A stretch of 24,596 bases of DNA from Comamonadaceae bacterium. Lineage in GTDB: Bacteria; Pseudomonadota; Gammaproteobacteria; Burkholderiales; Burkholderiaceae_C. The notes below the pieces were generated by a model. The model had not been told where the DNA came from and ran no database searches. It saw nothing but the letters and a program-made list of their open reading frames with translations. A program made the position numbers and the translations under genes. This document shows positions 1 through 6,800 of the stretch, piece after piece; within the stretch, counting starts at the first letter, position 1; every line of letters begins with the position of its first letter. The stretch is from contig CANGMW010000008.1 of NCBI GenBank assembly GCA_947454695.1, forward strand, positions 1 to 24,596, read 5' to 3'.

Positions 1-421
1 AGTGGTAACGGTTGACGGTGAAATGTTCCGGCAAATTGGCAAAGACACCGCTTTGCGTGGTGTGGATGACACTGGTCTTGCCGTGCATGAGCGCTTGCGC
101 GCGCACGATATTGCCGCCAAAAGCCGCGCCAATACTTTGGTGGCCCAGGCACACGCCCAGAATCGGCAGACGCCCGGCAAAGTGGCGAATGGCCGCGACT
201 GAAATGCCCGCCTCGGCCGGCGAACAAGGCCCGGGTGACACCACCAGACGGTCGATCTCCCCGGCCACGAGCTTGGCCTCGATTTGCGCGACCGTGATTT
301 CATCGTTGCGATGAACCTGCACTTGCGCGCCAAGTTCACCAAAGTACTGCACCAGATTGAAGGTGAAGGAATCGTAGTTGTCGATCATCAACAAGCGGGG
401 GGTGGATGCCACGGCGTTCAT
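1..421 (-). CDS. trpG: Anthranilate synthase component II, glutamine amidotransferase (partial, C-terminus beyond window)
   Basis: Releases ammonia from glutamine for the TrpE subunit in the first step of tryptophan synthesis. The minus strand reads openly from an ATG at 421 to the window edge, giving about 140 residues of a protein usually near 190. Visible motifs are the N-terminal DNYDSFTFNL (14-23), VVSPGPCSPAEAG (60-72) and the class I amidotransferase elbow GVCLGHQ (89-95) with nucleophile Cys91. The catalytic His-Glu pair would lie outside the window. The start overlaps the trpE stop (ATGA, 418-421), so the two are probably translationally coupled. In many relatives this subunit also serves 4-amino-4-deoxychorismate synthesis; that cannot be judged here. 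Confidence 0.97.
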   Translation of the reverse strand, partial: MNAVASTPRLLMIDNYDSFTFNLVQYFGELGAQVQVHRNDEITVAQIEAKLVAGEIDRLVVSPGPCSPAEAGISVAAIRHFAGRLPILGVCLGHQSIGAAFGGNIVRAQALMHGKTSVIHTTQSGVFANLPEHFTVNRYH

Positions 422-1914
422 TGCAGACCCTCCTCCACCAGTTCGCTGGCCCGCAAAAGCGCACGCGCTTTGGCCTCCGTCTCTTTCCACTCCAACTCAG
501 GCACCGAGTCAGCCACCACGCCCGCCGCCGCCTGCACATACAGGGTGTTGTTCTTGATGATGCCGGTGCGAATGGCGATGGCCACGTCCATGTCGCCGGC
601 GTAACTCAGGTAGCCGCAGGCACCGCCGTAAATGCCGCGCTTGCTCGGCTCGAGCTGGTCGATCAGTTCCATCGCATGCACTTTGGGCGCGCCGGTCAGC
701 GTGCCCGCCGGGAAAGTGGCACGCAGCACGTCCATGGCCGACATGCCGTCGAGCAACAAACCTTCCACATTGCTCACGATGTGCATCACATGGCTGTAGC
801 GCTCCACCACAAAGGCCTCGGTCACCTTCACGCTGCCGGTTTGGGCGATGCGCCCGATGTCGTTGCGCGCCAGATCGATCAGCATCACATGCTCGGCGCG
901 CTCTTTGGGGTCGCCGATGAGCTCCTGCTCAGCCGCCTTGTCCAGCTCCGGCGTGGCGCCGCGCGGGCGCGTACCGGCCAGCGGACGGATCGTCACCTTC
1001 TGGCCCTCGGGCGTTTGCTCCTGGCGCACCAGAATTTCAGGCGACGCGCCCACCACATGGAAATCACCAAAGTGGTAGTAATACATGTAAGGCGAAGGGT
1101 TGAGCGTGCGCAGTGCGCGGTACAGCGACAAAGGCGACTCAGCAAACGGCTTGCTGATGCGCTGACCCACTTGCACTTGCATGAAGTCGCCCGCGGCGAT
1201 CAGCTCTTTGGCGCGCTCCACCGCGGCGATGTAGTCCGCCTTGGCGAATTCGCGCTGTTGCGGGGCGCAAGCACTCGGCAAAGGCAAGGGCGCTTTCACC
1301 GGTGCGTCTAAGCGCTGACGCAGTGCTTGCAGCCGCGCGCTGGCCTGCACATAGGCCTGCGGCTGGGACGGGTCGGCGTAAACGATCAGCGAGAGCTTGC
1401 CCGAGAGGTTGTCAATGACCGCCAGCTCTTCGCACTGCAAAAGCAGGATGTCCGGACAACCCAAGGTGTCGGGCGGGCAGCTGTGGATGAGTTTTTTCTC
1501 GATGTGGCGCACCGTGTCGTAGCCAAAGTAGCCGGCCAGGCCGCCGCAAAACCGCGGCAAACCGGGCTCCAAAGCCACCTTGAAACGCTGTTGGTAGTCG
1601 GCGATGAAGTCCAGCGGGTTGCCCGCAGCGCGTTCGACCACCACACCATCGGTCACCACCTCGGTCACAGCCTGATCGCCAAAGCCGCTGGCGCGCAGCA
1701 GGGTGCGGGCAGGCAGGCCAATGAAGCTGTAGCGCCCGAAGCGCTCGCCGCCCACCACCGACTCGAGCAGGAAGCTGTGTTGGCCGCCGTCCTGGGAATG
1801 CGCCAGCTTCAAGTAGAGCGATAGCGGGGTTTCCAGGTCCGCAAAGGCTTGCACCATGAGCGGAATGCGGTTGTAGCCCTGTTGGGCCAGTGCTTGAAAT
1901 TCGGATTCGGTCAT
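418..1914 (-). CDS. trpE: Anthranilate synthase component I
   Basis: Converts chorismate plus ammonia to anthranilate, working with TrpG. With the ATG at 1914 it has 498 residues, normal for TrpE. An N-terminal domain carries the LLES motif (49-52) linked to tryptophan feedback inhibition. The chorismate-binding domain (about 230-495) shows NPSPYMYY, PLAGTRPRG (311-319), DLARNDIGR (347-355) and FPAGTLTGAPK. An in-frame ATG at 1944 adds ten residues. I prefer 1914 because GGAG (complement of 1924-1927) lies nine bases upstream and the protein then begins like relatives (MTESEF...QGYNRIPL). It is followed by overlapping trpG. In related genomes I recall gph between rpe and trpE; it is absent here. 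Confidence 0.97.
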   Translation of the reverse strand: MTESEFQALAQQGYNRIPLMVQAFADLETPLSLYLKLAHSQDGGQHSFLLESVVGGERFGRYSFIGLPARTLLRASGFGDQAVTEVVTDGVVVERAAGNPLDFIADYQQRFKVALEPGLPRFCGGLAGYFGYDTVRHIEKKLIHSCPPDTLGCPDILLLQCEELAVIDNLSGKLSLIVYADPSQPQAYVQASARLQALRQRLDAPVKAPLPLPSACAPQQREFAKADYIAAVERAKELIAAGDFMQVQVGQRISKPFAESPLSLYRALRTLNPSPYMYYYHFGDFHVVGASPEILVRQEQTPEGQKVTIRPLAGTRPRGATPELDKAAEQELIGDPKERAEHVMLIDLARNDIGRIAQTGSVKVTEAFVVERYSHVMHIVSNVEGLLLDGMSAMDVLRATFPAGTLTGAPKVHAMELIDQLEPSKRGIYGGACGYLSYAGDMDVAIAIRTGIIKNNTLYVQAAAGVVADSVPELEWKETEAKARALLRASELVEEGLQ

Positions 1915-1944
1915 CACAGAAAACTCCGGTATCGCGTGGCTCAT

Positions 1945-2193
1945 TCAGATCAGGGGCCCCACGAGGCACGTCGTGCCAGATTCATTCAGTCAGCCGCTGA
2001 GGGAAACAGGGCGGGGAGAAGGCTGGTTGGCGCGCGCGCAAACGCCCCAAACCGGCCGGCGCGGCTTTAGCGCGCCATCTGCGGTGTACGCCAGGGCCAG
2101 GCTCCCCGGTCTGCGCAACCTGTGATGAAGATTCGGTGAATGAACATGCGCAAAGTTTAGCGCAAATCCTCAAGCGCTCTGAGGCCTGCGCCC
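1945..2193 (-). promoter_or_regulatory. rpe-trpE spacer, putative trp leader region
   Basis: The spacer between rpe and trpE is about 0.28 kb if trpE starts at 1914. On the minus strand it contains TGCGC-N8-GCGCA (2147-2164) whose centre TAAACT (2159-2154) resembles a -10 box. A short open frame from 2147 follows. Closer to trpE is a small hairpin (CACGA/TCGTG arms, around 1961-1978). No good -35 box and no U-tailed terminator were found, so classical attenuation is not demonstrated. There is no trace of the gph gene that I recall at this position in relatives. Confidence 0.3.
2067..2147 (-). CDS. Possible trp leader peptide, 26 aa
   Basis: A short frame on the minus strand from the ATG at 2147 to a TAA encodes 26 residues and contains two tryptophans close together (AWPWRTPQMAR before the stop). 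Trp codons clustered near the end of a short ORF ahead of trpE are the hallmark of leader peptides used in transcription attenuation. Against it: there is no Shine-Dalgarno sequence, and no clear antiterminator/terminator pair ending in a U-run follows. If the TAAACT at 2159-2154 were the -10 box the message would be almost leaderless. It could be a chance ORF. Confidence 0.25.
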   Translation of the reverse strand: MFIHRIFITGCADRGAWPWRTPQMAR

Positions 2194-2874
2194 TCAGCGC
2201 AAGGCCGTGCGCATGGCGTCAATCACCGCACGGTAGTCGGGCTTGCCGAAAATTGCGCTACCGGCCACAAAAGTGTCCGCCCCTGCATCGGCCACGCGGC
2301 GGATGTTGTCAGCTTTGATGCCGCCGTCCACCTCCAAACGGATGTCGCGGCCCGTGGCGTCAATGCGGCGACGCACCGCCTCAATCTTGCGCAGCGCCGA
2401 GTCAATGAAACTTTGCCCGCCAAAGCCCGGGTTGACGCTCATGATGAGCACCAGGTCGATGTCGTCGAGCACCCAATCCAGCACATCCAGCGGCTGCGCC
2501 GGGTTGAACACCAGCCCGGCCTGACAGCCCTTGGCCTTGATCGCCTGCACACTGCGGTGCACATGGCCTGAAGCATCCGGGTGGAAACTGATGAGGTCAG
2601 CGCCCGCATCGGCAAAGGCCTGCGCCAACGCATCCACCGGCTGCACCATCAGGTGCACATCGATCGGCACCGGCGTGCCGTCGGGCTTTTGGGCGTGCGC
2701 CTTGAGGGCCTGACACACCATGGGGCCGAAGGTCAGGTTGGGCACGTAATGGTTGTCCATCACGTCAAAGTGAATCCAGTCGGCGCCGGCAGCGATGACC
2801 TGACGGACCTCTTCACCCAGACGGGCAAAGTCAGCCGACAGGATGGAAGGGGCAATGCGGTAGGTTTTAGACAT
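2194..2874 (-). CDS. rpe: Ribulose-phosphate 3-epimerase
   Basis: Interconverts D-ribulose 5-phosphate and D-xylulose 5-phosphate in the pentose phosphate pathway (and the Calvin cycle where present). It is a 226-residue TIM barrel of standard length. APSILSADFA (8-17) is the family signature. The metal ligands are visible as IHFDVMD (His35, Asp37), DVHLM (His74) and EVDGG (Asp183), the general acid/base pair being the two Asp. MSVNPGFGGQ (145-154) and the phosphate-binding VAGSAIFG (203-210) are also present. An upstream in-frame ATG at 2898 would add eight residues with no homology to the family, so I place the start at 2874; neither site has a clear ribosome-binding sequence. It is divergent from apaG. 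Confidence 0.97.
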   Translation of the reverse strand: MSKTYRIAPSILSADFARLGEEVRQVIAAGADWIHFDVMDNHYVPNLTFGPMVCQALKAHAQKPDGTPVPIDVHLMVQPVDALAQAFADAGADLISFHPDASGHVHRSVQAIKAKGCQAGLVFNPAQPLDVLDWVLDDIDLVLIMSVNPGFGGQSFIDSALRKIEAVRRRIDATGRDIRLEVDGGIKADNIRRVADAGADTFVAGSAIFGKPDYRAVIDAMRTALR

Positions 2875-2954
2875 GGTTGGGATTTTCGCAGGTAGCATAG
2901 GCGTTTTGCGACTTATTGTTGCTTAAAACCCTTTTTTTGTCCCTCTACACGCCC

Positions 2955-3347
2955 ATGCCTCATTTTCAGATCCACATCGATGTTCAGCCGCAGTACCTGC
3001 CCGAGCAATCGGACCCGGAAGAAGGCGTGTATTCATTCGCCTACACCATCAAAATCCGCAACGAGGGCGACGTGCCCGCGCAGCTGATTTCGCGCAGCTG
3101 GAACGTCAATGATGCCAACGGCCACACCGACAAAGTGCGCGGGCTGGGCGTGATCGGCCAGCAGCCGCTCTTGCAGCCCGGCGAGACCTTTGAGTACACC
3201 AGCGGGACACGGCTGCGTACCCCCACCGGCACCATGCACGGCAGTTATTTCTTCGTCACCGAATCGGGTGAGCGTTTCGATGTGGACATCCCCATGTTTG
3301 TGCTGGATGCTCTGAGCGCCAGCGGTGGCACCCGCACCTTGCATTGA
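2955..3347 (+). CDS. apaG: ApaG (CorD) family protein
   Basis: A small single-domain beta-sandwich protein of the DUF525/ApaG family, 130 residues as usual. In enterobacteria corD/apaG mutants are affected in Co2+ and Mg2+ handling, but no biochemical activity is firmly established. Family features seen are YSFAYTIKIRNEG (26-38), the glycine-rich GLGVIGQQP (63-71) and GTMHGSYFF (92-100). The reading frame is open further upstream to 2916, but the ATG at 2955 (MPHFQI) matches the family start. It is divergent from rpe with 80 bases between the start codons, which must hold both promoters; no convincing boxes were found. Confidence 0.95.
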   Translation: MPHFQIHIDVQPQYLPEQSDPEEGVYSFAYTIKIRNEGDVPAQLISRSWNVNDANGHTDKVRGLGVIGQQPLLQPGETFEYTSGTRLRTPTGTMHGSYFFVTESGERFDVDIPMFVLDALSASGGTRTLH

Positions 3348-3368
3348 ACGCCTGGCTGGCACTCCCCG

Positions 3369-4352
3369 ATGGCACTGGGCGAATTTGGACTGATCGAGCG
3401 CTTCTTCAAGCGCCCCGCCCGCCGAGCCGTCGTCGGGGTAGGTGACGACTGCGCCGTGTGGCAGCCGGGTGCCGGCATGCAACTGGCCATCTCCACCGAC
3501 ATGCTGGTCGAAGGCCGGCATTTTTTCCCGGATGTGGATCCGTTTTCTCTGGGCCACAAAGCGCTGGCCGTTAACCTGAGCGATCTGGCCGCCTGCGGCG
3601 CCACGCCCGCGGCCTTCACGCTGGCTCTGGCTTTGCCCACGGTGGACGAGGCCTGGCTGGCTGAATTTGCCCGGGGCCTCTTGACGCTGGCCGACGCCCA
3701 CGCTTGCGAGCTCATCGGCGGCGACACCACCCAAGGGCCGCTCAACCTCTGCATCACCGTCCTGGGTGAAGTGCCGGCGGGCCTTGCGCTCTTGCGCAGC
3801 GGCGCGAAAGCCGGTGACGAGGTGTATGTCAGCGGCACACTCGGCGACGCGCGACTCGCCCTGCTGGCCCTCCAAGGCCAGCTGCGCTTGCCGGACAACG
3901 CATTAGCCTTGGCACGACAGCGTCTGGAACAGCCCACCCCCCGGGTGGCGCTGGGGCTGGCTTTGCGCGGTGTGGCCAGCAGCGCCATTGACCTGAGCGA
4001 TGGTCTGGTGGGGGACTTGGGACATATCCTCAAAGCTTCGGGTTGCGGCGCCACGCTCAACACGCAGGCGCTGAGCCAATTGATGCTCATGGGCAGTTCG
4101 GCTTCAGCTGCGCCAACCCTGGCGCTCAGCTCAGATCAAGCGCTGACAGCGGTGCTCAATGGCGGTGACGACTACGAACTCCTGTTCACCGCGCCGGCAA
4201 CATCGCGCGAAGCAGTGATGCAAGCAGCCTTGAAATCCGCCACCCGCGTCACACGCATTGGCCAAATGGATGCGCAACACGGACTGCGCCTGGTCGATGC
4301 GCAAGGCAAGCCCGTGACGGGCGAGTTCGCGTCGTTCAACCATTTCGCCTGA
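3369..4352 (+). CDS. thiL: Thiamine-monophosphate kinase
   Basis: Phosphorylates thiamine monophosphate to thiamine diphosphate with ATP, the last step of cofactor synthesis. It has 327 residues, typical length. The AIR-synthase/PurM-like fold is marked by GEFGLIERFF (4-13), GVGDDCAV (23-30) and STDMLVEGRHF (42-52) for Mg-ATP binding. NLSDLAACGATP (69-80), IGGDTT (116-121), IDLSDGLVGDLGHI and NGGDDYELLF follow in the usual order. It starts 21 bases after apaG and is followed after 32 bases by pgpA, an arrangement (thiL-pgpA-pncC) that I recall from many proteobacteria. Confidence 0.97.
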   Translation: MALGEFGLIERFFKRPARRAVVGVGDDCAVWQPGAGMQLAISTDMLVEGRHFFPDVDPFSLGHKALAVNLSDLAACGATPAAFTLALALPTVDEAWLAEFARGLLTLADAHACELIGGDTTQGPLNLCITVLGEVPAGLALLRSGAKAGDEVYVSGTLGDARLALLALQGQLRLPDNALALARQRLEQPTPRVALGLALRGVASSAIDLSDGLVGDLGHILKASGCGATLNTQALSQLMLMGSSASAAPTLALSSDQALTAVLNGGDDYELLFTAPATSREAVMQAALKSATRVTRIGQMDAQHGLRLVDAQGKPVTGEFASFNHFA

Positions 4353-4384
4353 GCAACACGCGCGGCCTCCACCATAATCAATCC

Positions 4385-4948
4385 ATGTCTGAAACACAGC
4401 CCCTGTTCCCCGAGCCCGCGGTCATCGCGCGGCCCGACCGGCGCTTTTTGAGGGCCCATCCTGCGCACCTCATCGCGCTGGGCTTTGGGGCGGGTCTCAG
4501 CCCCAAAGCACCCGGCACAGTCGGAACCCTTTGGGCCTGGCTGGTGTTTTTAATCATCATGCCCTGGATGAGCGATCTGCATTGGGGCCTGCTCATTACT
4601 GCATCCACCCTGCTCGGCTGGTGGGCTTGCACGGTGACTGCGCGTCACATGCAGGTGAGCGACCCCGGCAGCATTGTGTGGGACGAAGTGATTGCGTTCT
4701 GGCTGGTGCTGTGGCTGGTCATGCCCGCCGGCTTGCTGGAGCAGCTGGTGGCCTTTGGCCTCTTTCGTTTTTTCGATGCCGTCAAACCCGGCCCGGTGGC
4801 CTGGGCGGACCAGCTCTGGCACGCGCAGGCGCGCAGCGGCACACCGGCAGGCTGGCGACTGGCGGGGCTGGGCATTTTGCTGGACGATCTGGTCGCTGCT
4901 TTTTGCACCGTGCTGGTCATCGCCTTGTGGCACTTCATCATTCCCTAA
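4385..4948 (+). CDS. pgpA: Phosphatidylglycerophosphatase A
   Basis: Removes the phosphate from phosphatidylglycerol phosphate to give phosphatidylglycerol at the inner membrane. It has 187 residues. Signature segments are GAGLSPKAPGTVGTLW (35-50), DPGSIVWDEVIAFW (93-106, acidic active-site cluster), FFDAVKPGPVAWAD (129-142) and ILLDDLVAA (164-172). Hydrophobic stretches at about 50-60, 66-81, 104-127 and 166-186 fit an integral membrane protein. It lies between thiL and pncC on the same strand with short gaps, probably one transcript. Confidence 0.96.
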   Translation: MSETQPLFPEPAVIARPDRRFLRAHPAHLIALGFGAGLSPKAPGTVGTLWAWLVFLIIMPWMSDLHWGLLITASTLLGWWACTVTARHMQVSDPGSIVWDEVIAFWLVLWLVMPAGLLEQLVAFGLFRFFDAVKPGPVAWADQLWHAQARSGTPAGWRLAGLGILLDDLVAAFCTVLVIALWHFIIP

Positions 4949-4960
4949 GGCGCTGCGCTC

Positions 4961-5482
4961 ATGTCCACATCCTCCACGCCGACCCCGACCACCACCCTGT
5001 CGACACAGCACCTGGCGGAACAACTGGCCCAAGCCCTTTTGCACAAACAGTGGCGTATGTGCACCGCTGAGAGCTGCACCGGCGGCCTGATCGGCGGCGC
5101 CTGCACCGACCTGGCGGGATCGAGCCTGTGGTTTGACAGCGGCTTCATCACCTATTCCAACGACGCGAAGACCGCTTTGCTGGGCGTGGACGCGGCCCTC
5201 ATTGCACGACGCGGCGCCGTCAGCGAACAGGTGGCAGCGGCCATGCTGCAAGGCGCGCTGCAGCACACCGGCGTTCAAGCGGGGGTGGCAGTGACCGGCA
5301 TTGCCGGCCCCACCGGCGGCAGCCGCTCCAAACCAGTGGGCACGGTGTGGTTTGCCTTTGGCGTGCCGGGGCGTTCGATCACCGAAAAATTAGTTTTCGC
5401 GGGTGACCGCGCCGCCGTGCGCGCCCAAACCGTACAACACGCGCTCACGCGCTTAAGGGAGATGCTGCATGAACTGGTTTGA
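4961..5482 (+). CDS. pncC: Nicotinamide-nucleotide amidohydrolase (CinA C-terminal domain family)
   Basis: Deamidates nicotinamide mononucleotide to nicotinate mononucleotide, recycling pyridine nucleotides left by NAD-dependent DNA ligase. The 173-residue protein is the stand-alone CinA C-terminal domain, without the N-terminal MoaB-like domain of CinA proper. Diagnostic motifs are AESCTGGLIGG (36-46), SGFITYSNDAK (60-70) and AVTGIAGPTGGS (110-121). The first 15 residues are a Ser/Thr/Pro-rich tail. It begins 12 bases after pgpA with AAGG upstream, and its end overlaps the next gene by 14 bases, pointing to coupled translation. Confidence 0.94.
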   Translation: MSTSSTPTPTTTLSTQHLAEQLAQALLHKQWRMCTAESCTGGLIGGACTDLAGSSLWFDSGFITYSNDAKTALLGVDAALIARRGAVSEQVAAAMLQGALQHTGVQAGVAVTGIAGPTGGSRSKPVGTVWFAFGVPGRSITEKLVFAGDRAAVRAQTVQHALTRLREMLHELV

Positions 5483-6371
5483 AGGCTTTGTGACGCGCCG
5501 CTTTGCGGTCAACGGCATCGAGATCAACGCGCATGTGCCCGACGATGCGTGCGGCACCCGAACGCCTTTGCTCTTGCTGCACGGCTTTCCGCAAACACAC
5601 GTCATGTGGCACCGTGTGGCGCAGCAACTCAAGAAAGACTTCTGGATCGTCATGCCCGATCTGCGCGGCTATGGCGACTCTTCCCGCCTGCCCGGTCTGC
5701 CCGACCACAGCAACTACAGCAAGCGCGCCATGGCGCAAGACATGGTCGATGTGATGGACCAACTCGGTGTACAGCGCTTTGCCTTGTGCGGCCACGATCG
5801 CGGCGGCCGTGTAGCGCACCGGCTCGCGGTGGACCATCCGGAAAAAGTGCAGCGCCTGTGCGTGATCGACATCGCCCCCACGCTGGACATGTATGCGGCC
5901 ACCGACATGGACTTTGCGCGGGCTTACTACCACTGGTTCCATCTGATCCAGCCCTGGCCTTTGCCGGAACGCATGATCGGCGGCTCAGCGATCAGCTACC
6001 TGCACGCCAAGATCGGCGGCTGGGGCAGCACCGGGCTGGACTACATCGAGCCGCATGCACTGGCCGAGTACGAGCGCTGTTTCGTTCAAGCAGAGAACAT
6101 CCACAGCGCCTGCGAGGACTACCGCGCCAGTGCCGGCATCGACCTGGAGCACGACCGTGCCAGCCGCGCCCGCGGCGACCGCGTGGCCTGCGACATGCTG
6201 GTGCTGTGGGGCGAGCGCGGGGTGGTGAATAAAATGTTCAAGCCCGTTGACTTGTGGCAAGCCCAGTGCGCCGGACAAGTCAGTGGCCGCGTGATGCCCG
6301 CCGGGCACTTCATCCCCGAAGAATTGCCCAAACTCACGAGCCAGGCCCTGCAGAATTTTTTCACACCCTGA
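5469..6371 (+). CDS. Alpha/beta hydrolase, haloacetate (fluoroacetate) dehalogenase type
   Basis: Predicted to hydrolyse a carbon-halogen bond in haloacetate, giving glycolate and halide. It is a 300-residue alpha/beta hydrolase with oxyanion segment LLLHGFPQTHVMWH (35-48) and the elbow GHDRGGR (108-114), where the nucleophile is Asp rather than Ser. By the residue numbers I recall for the Rhodopseudomonas fluoroacetate dehalogenase, the full set is present: Asp110, Asp134 and His280 (triad), Arg111 and Arg114 (carboxylate), and His155, Trp156 and Trp185. Tyr218 falls one position from the recalled Tyr219 of the halide pocket. Substrate range cannot be told from sequence, and epoxide hydrolase-like activity is a weaker alternative. 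It overlaps pncC by 14 bases and stops six bases before the PqqD-like gene, so it may share a transcript with the following cassette. Confidence 0.85.
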   Translation: MNWFEGFVTRRFAVNGIEINAHVPDDACGTRTPLLLLHGFPQTHVMWHRVAQQLKKDFWIVMPDLRGYGDSSRLPGLPDHSNYSKRAMAQDMVDVMDQLGVQRFALCGHDRGGRVAHRLAVDHPEKVQRLCVIDIAPTLDMYAATDMDFARAYYHWFHLIQPWPLPERMIGGSAISYLHAKIGGWGSTGLDYIEPHALAEYERCFVQAENIHSACEDYRASAGIDLEHDRASRARGDRVACDMLVLWGERGVVNKMFKPVDLWQAQCAGQVSGRVMPAGHFIPEELPKLTSQALQNFFTP

Positions 6372-6377
6372 ATTTCC

Positions 6378-6800
6378 ATGATCCTTCAAAATAATACAGA
6401 ACTGGCCGCAGAAGAATTTGATGGCGAAACTGTACTGATCGACATCCATCGCGGCGTATATTTCAACCTGCGTGGCGCAGCCACCCTGCTATGGCAAGCC
6501 TTTGCGCTACCCCGCACAGAAGATGCGGTGCTGGATACATTACTTGCGCAACTGCATGAAGCCAAACGCGACGAACTGACCGATGCCCTGGCCCGCATGC
6601 GGGAAGAAAAGCTGCTGCTCCCTGTGACATCTGTGGCGCAAGCCAGCGCGCCATTCACTTTCGCCCCCACAGCCTACGTGCCACCCATGGTGGATGCATT
6701 CTCGGATCTGGCGGATTTGATCGCCATCGACCCGGTACACGAAGTCGATGCTGGCGCAGGCTGGCCGGTACGTCCGGAAAGTTTTCCGGCTGTGGACTGA
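6378..6800 (+). CDS. PqqD-like protein of HPr-rel-A type (RRE domain plus C-terminal tail)
   Basis: The first 85 or so residues are a PqqD/RRE-type winged helix, the fold that binds leader peptides in RiPP pathways. It has the strand pattern GETVLIDIHRGVYFNL (16-31), then GAATLLWQAF (33-42) and a helical second half ending in EEKLLLPV (76-83). The protein is 140 residues, longer than PqqD (about 90). The remaining 50 residues form an acidic, proline-containing tail with YVPPMVDAFSD (100-110) and IDPVHEVDAGAGWP (117-130). I recall similar DP-H-VD-GWP endings in other PqqD-family proteins but cannot check that. It is the first of four tightly packed genes; the kinase gene starts at the base after its stop. 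Function is unknown; a role in presenting a substrate to the kinase is inferred from the family and context. Confidence 0.8.
   Translation: MILQNNTELAAEEFDGETVLIDIHRGVYFNLRGAATLLWQAFALPRTEDAVLDTLLAQLHEAKRDELTDALARMREEKLLLPVTSVAQASAPFTFAPTAYVPPMVDAFSDLADLIAIDPVHEVDAGAGWPVRPESFPAVD

Noticed and set aside
406..1311. A 301-codon plus-strand open frame over trpE
   Set aside because: Antisense shadow of trpE, rich in His/Arg/Gln with no protein family features; trpE on the minus strand is unambiguous.
1982..2173. 63-codon minus-strand frame (TTG start) between rpe and trpE
   Set aside because: No Shine-Dalgarno sequence, no family resemblance, odd composition. The shorter frame with two Trp codons in another frame is the more interesting candidate.
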